Source: Dipteris shenzhenensis (lineage: Eukaryota; Polypodiophyta; Polypodiopsida; Gleicheniales). From it: a DNA stretch of 64,000 bases. The position numbers and the translations under genes are program-made. Shown one piece after another: positions 56,153 to 64,000 of this stretch. How positions within the stretch are numbered: position 1 is the stretch's first letter; each line of letters opens with the position of its first letter. Where the stretch lies: assembly GCA_047967505.1 (NCBI GenBank), contig CM106541.1; one strand, given 5' to 3'. The notes beneath the pieces are model-generated. The model was given only the letters and a program-made list of their open reading frames with translations. It was not told the DNA's origin and made no database searches.

Positions 56153-59100
56153 TCATCCGACACCCATCAATACTCTGCAATGTGTAAACTGCTTTGAGGA
56201 AAGACTCTTTGTAAGAAGATCTACAGGGTTCTCATCTGTGTGAACCTTGACAAGCTGGATGCGCTTGTCCTCAAACACCTCTTTGATGAAGTGATACTTC
56301 ACATCAATATGCTTTGTCTTCGCATGGAAGACAGGATTCCATTCCAACTGGATGGCACTCTGACTGTCACAGTGTAAAACTGGAACCTCTCCTACAATGC
56401 TCAAGTCTCCCACTAGACGAGTAAGCCATATAGCTTCCTTGCATGCCTCAGTGGCTGCAACATACTCTGCCTCAGTGGTAGACAAGGTGTACATGGCTGC
56501 AAACGAGAGACCCATGAAACTGCAGCTCCAGTGAATGAGAAAACATATCCTATAGTAGACCTCCTGGTGTCTACATTCCCTGCAAAATCAACATCTGCAT
56601 ATCCAACAACAGATGTGTCCTTCCTCCCAAAGAAAATGCACATGTTCTTTGTACCATTCAAGTATCTCATGATACCTTTCACTACCTCCCAATGCTTCTT
56701 GCTAGGATTTGCCATATACCTGCTAACAACTCCCACTACAAAAGCAATATCTGGACATGTAGCAACCATGGCATACATCAAGCTTCCTACTGCGGATGCA
56801 TAAGGTATCTTTGCCTATAGATGTATATAGATGTTCTCATGAAGATCTCCATGTAGAAAAGTTGTTTTTACATCCATTTGGACAAGCTCCATGTCCTCTT
56901 TGGCAACCAATGCAAGCACTATACGAAGGGTAGTCATCCTCACCACTGGGGAAAGAATTCATCAAAGTCAATACCCTTCTCCTGCTTAAAACCTTTGACT
57001 ACCAACCGTGCCTTATACTTAGGCAATGCATCTGTTGGAGACATCTTCAGCTTGTAAACCCATTTGCATGGCAATGCATGCTTTCCTTTGGGCAAATAAA
57101 CCAAATCCCAAGTAGCATTCTTCATCAAAGAATCCATCTCTGACTGCATAACCTTCTTCCACTTATGCTTGTCATTCCTAGACACAGCATCCTCAAAGAA
57201 TAAAGGCTCACCACAATTTGTCAACATGACATAATCTAGAGATGGAGCATATCTCTGTGGAGGTCGTGAGACTCTAGTGGAATGCTATCCCAACTGATTT
57301 TCCTGCATAACCTGAGGTTGTCCACCTAGATGTGGCTCTCCCACCTCACGATCTATGGGTTGTCCATGCCCTGCATCATGTGGAACAGGTTGTGCATGCC
57401 TCTCATATGGTGGTTGTCCATCCTCTTGAAACACCACTCTGCGTATCTCAACAGTCTTTTCTGGCTTCTTGTGCATCTTGTGCTCATTAAAGATAATATC
57501 ATGGCTGCGTACTATCTTCCTAGCCTCTGGATCCCAACATTGGTATCCCATCTCGCCTAAATCACCATATCCAAGAAAAATGCACTTCCTTGACTTTGGA
57601 TCAAGCTTGCTGCGTTTTTCCTTAGGGATATGAACATAAGCTTCATAGCCAAATACACGAAGATGCCCATAAGATGGTGGCTTGCCTGACCAAACCTCTT
57701 CTGGCACTTTCCCATCTAGTGCCTTGCTAGGTGATCTATTGATAAGATGTACTGCTATCTTGATAGACTCAGGCCAAAAGCCATGAGGTAGACCAGCATT
57801 AGAAAGCATGTTTATATTCCTTTCTTGAATAGTTCTATTCAACTTCTCAGCAACCCCATTCTGAGAAGGATTCTCAAGAGTAGTCAACTCCCGCTTGATG
57901 CCACGTAGCTCACAAAAATTCTTAAATGCATGAGAGGTATACTCTCCTCCATTATCACTGTGCAAGCATTTGAGCTTCTTGCCTGATTGATTTTTTACAA
58001 ATGCTAAGAACTTTTGAAATGCATCAAAGACATCACTCTTCTTCCGAAGAGGATAGACCCACACTTTCCGTGTAGCATCATTAATGAAAGTAGCAAAGTA
58101 AGAAGCACCACCCAATGAGATAGTAGGCATAGGCCCACACACATCACTGTGAACCAACTCCAATGGTTCAAGCCTCTTCTTGCCCAAAGATTTTTTATGT
58201 GAAGACCATGTTTGCTTCCCATACATGCAATGCTCACACATGCTAAAATCTGAAAAATTAAACACGGGAACATATTGCAAACCAAAAAGTATCTTCATTC
58301 CTGTCGTGCTCATGTGTCCCAGCTGACGATGCCACAAAGAGATGGATAGCTGCTCGGTCACAATGATTACATTATCTCTTATGCCTGACACATGCATTGA
58401 GTACAACGTTCCATGCTTGGAACCTCTAGCAATCACAAGTGACCCTTTGCTAATTTTCCATGTATTGTTGCCAAAAAACACATGATAGCCATCATCATCA
58501 AGCTGTCCCATACTTATCAAGCTCTTTTTCAGATTTGGAACATGCCTAACATTCTTGAGTACAAATGTAGAACCATTAGGAAGAGACAAGTGGATATCTC
58601 CCACTCCAACAATGTCACATGGATAATCATTTCCAAGTCTCACGGTTCCTTTCCTTCTTGCATCATAAATGGTAAACCACTCCCTATGTGGAGTGACATG
58701 GAAAGATGCTCCTGAGTCTAGTATCCAATTCTGTGCCTGGGGGATTCACAAGAGGAAACTTATGATATCACGTGAGTGTACAATAGGGGGGTTTTTTTTA
58801 ATGAGGCATAAGCTTGTACATTAGGGGTGGGGGGCCTTTTATTTTTTCCCAATATTGAATTTAAGTTAGGGGGGCCATGCCATATTTAAGAGGGGGGGAC
58901 ATAGTATAGGCTACCTTGGATAACTAGTCCAAACAAGTTTGGTTTTATGTATGGTTTTAAATAGTCATAGGGAAAGTAATCTAAATTTTCTTATTGTGCA
59001 ATCTAAATGCTTGAGAAAGAACGTAGATTTAAGGAAATGGGGGACATAATAGAATTTTGGTGGTATCTTATAAGCTTAAATAGGGGTGTTTTATCATCCT

Positions 59101-60134
59101 ACATGGATCTTAAATAGGGGGTTTTCTTGAAGTTCATGCACGCAGGTGATGTCCCCCTTTCATGAAGAGTGAATCCCCCGGGATTCTGTGACAATGCATC
59201 ATCACTAGTCACAAGAAAAGCATGCTCAAACATAGAGGCATAAAGAATGTCACCCTTATCACTATTCTTACTTATGGCATTCACTTCCTCTATATTGACC
59301 GTGGATTTCTCTTCCCTCTTGGGCTACACATTAGCTTTGCCTTTGCCTTTATTGTTCTTCCATTTGTAGCAATCCTTTTTGAAATTGCCTTTCTTCCCAC
59401 AATAGAAGCACTCCAAATCCTTTTTGGCATGGGATTTTCCTCTAGATTTGCTTCTAGACTTGCTTGTATTTCCATTGTGGTATTTCCCCCAGGAATATGA
59501 CCTCCCTCTCACATTGAGAGCACTTGAACTTTTAGTTTCAGCATTGTTCTTTCTATTTACCTCCTCAGTGAGAAGGCTACTCTCAGCATCACTGCTTGTC
59601 AGGCCTCCTGCATGGGCTGAATTGCTTATAGCAATCCTAAAAGTGTCCCAACTTTTAGGGAGGGTGACCAATAAGAACATTGCCTTAATTGAGTCATCAA
59701 AGGCAATTTTCTGAGCTGAAAGTTGACTGAAAATTGTGTTAAACTCATTTAAATGGCTAGACATTGAAGTCCCTTCTTCCGTGCACAGATCTATGAGTTT
59801 CTTTAGCCAATACACTTAACAAGCAGCACTCTGCTTCTCATAAAGATCATGCAACTTTGTCCACACACCATAGGCACCACCTACAGTATCTTTCACATTA
59901 AAATACACCAATTTTGAAAGTGTGAGCATAATCGTGGAGCATGCAAGCTCATCCAATTCCTTCCACTCTTCATCATCTTCCCAATCCTCTGGCTTTATGC
60001 CTTTGCATTTTATAGGCTTTACTTGCTTCTTCTGCACCAGAACATTATAGATTTGCTCCTTCCAATAGGAGAAGTTTGTTTGTGCCATCTAACTTCTCAA
60101 TGTTAAACAATGCATTCTCTGATGCCGAAGCCAT
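56153..60134 (-). pseudogene. Copia B gag-pol, multiply broken and lacking the RT core
   Basis: The ancestral ATG is probably at 60134 (MASASENALFNIEKLDGTN); a 4-base tandem duplication near 60078 shifts gag. Gag has stops at 59816 and near 59321 and a zinc knuckle (CFYCGKKGNFKKDC). A MITE lies just before the protease motif WILDSGASFHVTP. Integrase is well kept (58643-57285: HSDVCGP, HSDNGGEY, AEKLNRT). RT starts (KARLVVKGFKQEKG) but jumps near 56820 from HGDLHENIYIH to KIPYASAVGSLMYAM, so about 150 residues including the YVDD box are missing. RNase H follows with a frameshift (STTEAEYVAA, LHCDSQSAIQ). The element cannot be autonomous. Confidence 0.9.
58736..59182. mobile_element. 447-bp non-autonomous DNA transposon (hAT-like MITE) in copia B
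   Basis: Ends are CCTGGGGGATTCAC and, inward from the right, CCCGGGGGATTCAC: 14 bp with one mismatch. An exact 8-bp duplication ATTCTGTG (58728-58735 and 59183-59190) flanks it. Removing the insert and one duplicate restores the copia frame across DALSQNWILDSGAS. There is no coding capacity. The interior has repeated G-runs (AATAGGGGGG, TTAGGGGGGCC). An 8-bp duplication is typical of hAT elements; the G-rich end is not the classic hAT CAGGG, so the superfamily is an inference. Confidence 0.9.
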
Positions 60135-61433
60135 CACAATGGATGACAGAACAACCAGGATACACTGCACCCCTGCACCAATGTACCAAACTCAAGCCCA
60201 AAAATATCAACTGCAATGACAACAACCACACTGTCACTGTCACAAATACATGTTATGCTGTAAGTGACCTCAAGGCATCCCAAAACTTCTCAGTTTACAG
60301 CAAGTGAAAAATCCTTACAGATTTCCTTATATCTGCTATTGGAAACCACCACCTGCAAACTCTTACTGCTGTAATAATAGTCTACAACAGTTTTGGCCTG
60401 TTTTGAACTGTCAATATCTTCCCAACCGTAACTCGGTTGCCTTTGTTGTGAACATCAAAGTTGTAGATAACCAATAGATCTACAAACTTCTAGTTTACTA
60501 TAGGTCCAAATTCATTATGGATTTTTTGATATTCACTGTTGAATGTAACCCCCTGCTTACTTTTTCTAGCTACTGTCATAAACTGTCAAAACTGTAAATC
60601 ATGGCCATACCGGGCATCATAACTTTTTCTCTAAATCTTGAATTAAAACGCTTTAAAAAACAAGATTGTAGATTGTCCAGAAAACTAAACCTTCTTAGTT
60701 CAACTTAGGAGACAATTCCTCATGGATTCTCTGATATTCACTTCTGAAAACAGCCACCTGCTCACTTTTTCTAACTGTCAGAAGACTGCAAACTGCCAAT
60801 CATCAACTTTTCCTGAAGCATTTGAGGCATAAACTCCAATGAAATAGCCCAACAATTCTGAAAATTGTTGTCCAAAAAATTCTCTTAGTGGGAAGAGTAT
60901 TGCACTCACAAAAATAATCCCTTCCTGGGATACAAGACAGCTTCAGAAAAACACTGCTCACTTATGCTCACTTTCTCAGCTAAACAAAGGCTCAAAATGC
61001 ATCAATTGTAAGCAATCACTTTCAGCCAATCTTTGGCTTGATATGCATCAACTTGAAGGCATAAACCCAACCGAAATCTGAATGTACCAGCCGCCTTTGA
61101 TCAACTAGAGTCTGCCACAAGCAAAAGACGTTTTTGCTTTCAGGCCCCAAAAAAGCAACTTCCTGTGGTTGGAATTGCAGAGCAGCAGGTCATTTTTGAT
61201 TGTAGATGGATAATATTCCTTCTCCCCCACTCAAACAAGGCAATAGATTGCTGGAACATTCAAGGCAACCTGATATATAAGGCTGAAATTGTAAAAACGA
61301 GCTAATATATGTCAAAATACAGCTCCCAGGGGCAGTAGGAGACTCCACATAACAAGTTCGGGCTCTTGGCACAACAACACCACAATGCTATAGTCTCCTT
61401 GTTGGCTTCACTCAACCAAGCTCTGATACCAGT

Positions 61434-61582
61434 TGATGGAGAGGAGGTCTTATTGGAGACCAACAAAAGAAAGGGAGAACACCGAAATTGTGGGTGCTAA
61501 CTCACCCAGATCTAGGTAAGCTCTTATTATGTATGTATGGTACAAAGGGGTATAGACTAGGCCATTGGCCTTTACCCCAACA
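61434..61582 (-). repeat. 5' LTR of copia B
   Basis: A 149-bp LTR with the initiator-Met tRNA primer-binding site directly inside it on the minus strand. Confidence 0.93.
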
Positions 61583-61587
61583 CTCTG

Positions 61588-61980
61588 TTGCACGGATCAT
61601 TTGGCGCATGCACACATAGAATATTGATGAAAAAGCTATCAATCTAAATCTTGATAGCTAGATACCAACCTTCATCGTGGCAAAAGATTTCCTTGGCCAC
61701 CATCGACGTTTTAACTGCAATAGCACATCCACCTCGACACCTAACAGGACAGTTGATAAACAAATCATACCCTAGCATCCTAAAAGCAAACAAAAGGGTA
61801 CCAATCAGACCACATTTAAGCTCGTGTATCAATCACACATCAAGATTCGCTTTCTTGATAGTCGAAAGGCATGCCTTTTTTTCATCGGGCTACAAACTCC
61901 GCAAACATTCCACAAAAACACCGAAACTGACCTCGCCCAATCATAGCCCCCCCTCCTTGGGTAGCTGACTTTAGTTTGCC
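61588..61980 (-). pseudogene. LINE ORF2, 5' portion (endonuclease start)
   Basis: Minus-strand frames give FINCPVRCRGGCAIAV and CHDEGWYLAIKI near 61670-61770 and CVHAPNDPCNR near 61600, all typical of the first half of the LINE APE-type endonuclease. In-frame stops are present. The rest of the domain lies beyond copia B at 55945 and below. Confidence 0.75.
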
Positions 61981-62141
61981 AGGCTGACTTTAGTTTGCCA
62001 GGGCCTTGTAAGCATCCCTAAGGAAGTGGAACCGGTTCGCTTTACCCTAACCTGCAGCCCTAGCCACATCTTTGATTTTCTTGGATAGTGAACGGGAAGC
62101 ACGCGCACTAGCACGTTTAAGGTTTGCGGACAGCAACTAAT

Positions 62142-63230
62142 CTACCAGCTGCTCATCCAACTCTCATTTCCTATGGTATGCTTCCGGCATTTCTTCTTCC
62201 GCCGAAGTATTACTACAAGGGTTCTAGTTGGCATCAGATCCACTGAGTTCTTGCAGAGGACATTGCTTACCACCATCATTGCTTCCTGCGAGCGTCGAGC
62301 TCTTGCCTTTTGCATTATCTTTGAGTCCAAAGTCTGACGCAGGAGGAGCCGATTGGAGAGGGCACTCAGACAAGGCAGCAATCTTAGACTTACCTTTACG
62401 GCCAACCACCCTCCATGGCTCATCATCCTGCATAGAGTTACCTTCAACAATAATTGAGACTTGTGCCAGAGCTAGGGTTGCATGATCTCTAGGCATTGAA
62501 TTCGGCGACGGCTCCCTCTGATGCTTCTTCGGTGTCGACCCTTCGTCTGCATGTGTCTCCATCGCCTTGTTCTCCTTTGCCAGCTTAACATTTTCTGCAT
62601 GATGAGGGCAGTTTCTCGCAAAGTGAGAGGTGTCCTTGTAGATGTAGCAAGCGTCCGGAAAGACACCAAAATGGACTTGTTGGGCAAAAGGGACTCCACT
62701 AGACAGCTTGATTTGAACAAAATCTGGGATCTCTTGACTCCTATCCCACAAGATCCAAGCTCTCCCAAGATATATCATAGACTTCATGGGAGGAGGAACT
62801 AGGAGAACTCTCCCCAACAAAGAGGCCAGCCTCTTGACAAATTCACCCAGCATCGACAGAAGATTGAGGAAATCAATCTAAATAGGACACTCGTGATGCA
62901 AAATCTCATCTATACTAAACTCAAGGCTCCGCAAGATGACAAGAACAGCCACACCTGCAAACTTGAAGGATCAACCGACCAGTTCGTTTTGAAGCATCTC
63001 AGAAGCCATACGAAGCAAAAAAAACCCTTCGCCTAGAAAGGGAGCTGAGTATCCTAGCAAATGGGATATCAAACTCAAATGACATGAGCTCTTCAAGCTC
63101 CCACAAAGAAGGGATCTTACCAATGAAGAAAAGGTAGAGGCCCCCTTTGGCCAACCGTGTGAGCTCAAGCTTGACATCGAGCAACTCAAACCGATAAACA
63201 ACAGAATGCCTCTTCCCGTTTTCACACCAA
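62142..63230 (-). pseudogene. LINE ORF1 (DUF4283-like with zinc knuckle)
   Basis: Minus-strand frames give YLFFIGKIPSLWELEELMSF and PFARILSSLSRRRVFFASYG (about 63000-63150), then VKRLASLLGRVLLVPPPM, AWILWDRSQEIPDFVQIKL and a CX2-type zinc knuckle, CYIYKDTSHFARNC (about 62630-62670). The second Cys of the knuckle is Tyr, so zinc binding is probably lost. The C-terminal part is rich in Lys, Ser and Glu. Plant LINE ORF1 proteins of this type bind RNA. Frameshifts separate the two halves. Confidence 0.72.
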
Positions 63231-63239
63231 GGTTTTTGA

Positions 63240-63790
63240 GTGGTTTCCCTAGCTCTCTATAACACCTATTTCATTAATTTTGGACTCTTGCACTGTCCAA
63301 ATTTATTTTGTGAGATAATTCTGGATAAAACATTTCAAAAAAAGAGGCTCTTATAAAACAAAACATTGAGTCAAAAATGAAGATTTAAAAAAATCAAATT
63401 AGAAAAAATGACGTGAGATGTTAAAAATAGAGTACATCACATTGTTAAAAGAGACAAAAAAGTAAGATTTTAAAAAATCAAATTAGAAAAAATGGCATGA
63501 CATGTTATGAAAACTAGAGTACATTTCAAAAAAGAGCACATCACATTTATAAAGAAGTAGATCATATTACTCAAAGCCATATGGTGTCAAAAAACACCTT
63601 AATACAGTCTCTCTTAACATCATCTTAACATCACATTTGTACAAGAAGTAGATCATATTACTCAAAGCCATATGGTGTCAAAAAACACCTTAATACAAAG
63701 CCATATGGTGTCAAAAAACACCTTAATACACCTTAATACAAAGCCATATGGTGTCAAAAAACACCTTAATACAGTCTCTCTTATCTAAGT
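63240..63790. repeat. AT-rich zone with two tandem-repeat groups
   Basis: A unit of about 100 bp (AAAATCAAATTAGAAAAAAT...GAGTACAT) occurs twice at 63375-63530. Then AAAGCCATATGGTGTCAAAA-AACACCTTAATACA occurs four times between 63569 and 63775, two of them back to back. Each contains GGTGT-CAAAAA-ACACC, a 5-bp stem. No coding frame is present. Confidence 0.88.
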
Positions 63791-64000
63791 CTAGAAGATC
63801 TCATCATTGGTCTCTCTTATCTTCTCAACAACCCAATCCTTCACTGCCTCCACAGCTGTATCCTCAACATAATTACATGTGAAGAAGAAGTTTAAGCAAT
63901 CACAAATTGTTTCTTTATAATTTCTCTGAGAGGCTCTTATTGTTCTCTCAGCATCCGCATCAAATCGCCCATGACGAGAGCTGCGATAACGCAGGTTACT
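63791..64000 (-). CDS. C-terminal exon of an unknown protein (partial, open at the window edge)
   Basis: Reading the minus strand from 64000 gives 69 codons without a stop, ending TAG at 63791. The peptide begins SNLRYRSSRHGRFDADAERT and includes CDCLNFFFTCNYVED and VEAVKDWVVEKIRETND near its end. Composition is protein-like and helical, with three Cys. There is no start codon, so it is either a last exon or the end of a longer frame. I do not recognise the family. It could belong to a host gene or another transposon. Confidence 0.5.
   Translation of the reverse strand, partial: SNLRYRSSRHGRFDADAERTIRASQRNYKETICDCLNFFFTCNYVEDTAVEAVKDWVVEKIRETNDEIF

Larger units (their letters stand above)
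55951..61582 (-). mobile_element. Ty1/copia retrotransposon B with very short LTRs, nested in the LINE
   Basis: The element is 5632 bp long, flanked by identical CTCTG duplications (55946-55950 and 61583-61587). LTRs are 148 and 149 bp, start TGATGG, end CCCCAACA and differ at about five bases plus one indel (roughly 3 to 4 percent). The primer-binding complement GCTCTGATACCA lies at 61420-61431 and the polypurine complement ACCTCCCACTTA at 56099-56110. It carries gag, protease, integrase, part of RT, and RNase H, all broken. Confidence 0.95.
51997..63260 (-). mobile_element. L1-type LINE, split by copia element B
   Basis: On the minus strand, ORF1 (DUF4283-like plus zinc knuckle) lies at 63225-62142, and ORF2 begins near 61980. 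The endonuclease is cut at 61588/55945 by copia B. RT, the zinc-binding tail and the 3' end follow at 55945-52100. A T-run at about 51997-52010 on the plus strand is the poly(A) tail. Joining across the copia gives a continuous endonuclease frame (CVHAPNDPCNR next to FCWVTLKERIHG). The 5' boundary is not certain. Confidence 0.85.

Noticed and set aside
63240-63790. LINE 5' UTR with tandem promoter repeats
   Set aside because: The LINE 5' boundary cannot be placed and no target duplication links this zone to the LINE.

Overview
This is nuclear DNA of a land plant. It holds split genes with GT/AG introns, plant CACTA transposons with DUF4218/DUF4216 proteins, Ty1/copia elements primed by initiator-Met tRNA, plant L1-type LINEs with a zinc-knuckle ORF1, and a plant bHLH transcription factor gene. 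Transposon density and several transposon-gene families resemble those I associate with ferns or other seed-free plants, but that is recollection and the species is not fixed. No bacterial, organellar or rRNA/tRNA genes were seen.

Layout. 1-805 is the 3' end of a CACTA element, apparently inserted in an exon of an unrecognised multi-exon gene (806-1900). 2230-2662 is a foldback repeat. 2697-3700 is a truncated copy of the 3' end of the bHLH gene found intact at 48.0-49.6 kb. 4.7-6.2 kb is a dead LINE tail. 6.3-10.3 kb (minus) is a decayed multi-exon gene of unrecognised, transposase-like type. 11.6-14.2 kb and 23.0-26.8 kb are two decayed copies of one DDE-like family, each with a long intron at the same place filled with related short repeats. 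Between them lie a copia remnant with its middle inverted (15.8-18.05 kb), a purine-only tract, microsatellites and a hairpin-unit tandem array (19.36-20.28 kb).

27453-32215 is a CACTA-superfamily element bounded by a 3-bp AAT duplication, carrying two divergent split genes. 32836-38711 is a young full-length copia element (A1). 38959-43082 is a truncated copy of the same family in the opposite direction (A2), giving a 4.1-kb inverted repeat. 43.1-45.3 kb holds more of the short repeats and a small inverted-repeat element.

The bHLH gene (48002-49621, minus) is the best candidate for a working host gene. From 52.0 to about 63.25 kb there is a three-level nest: a LINE, split by a copia element with 148-bp LTRs (B, 55951-61582, TSD CTCTG), itself hit by a 447-bp MITE with an 8-bp duplication. 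The right edge has hairpin tandem repeats and the last exon of an unknown gene on the minus strand.

Most genes here belong to transposons and are broken. The clearest logic is the order of insertions, recoverable from target-site duplications and interrupted reading frames.
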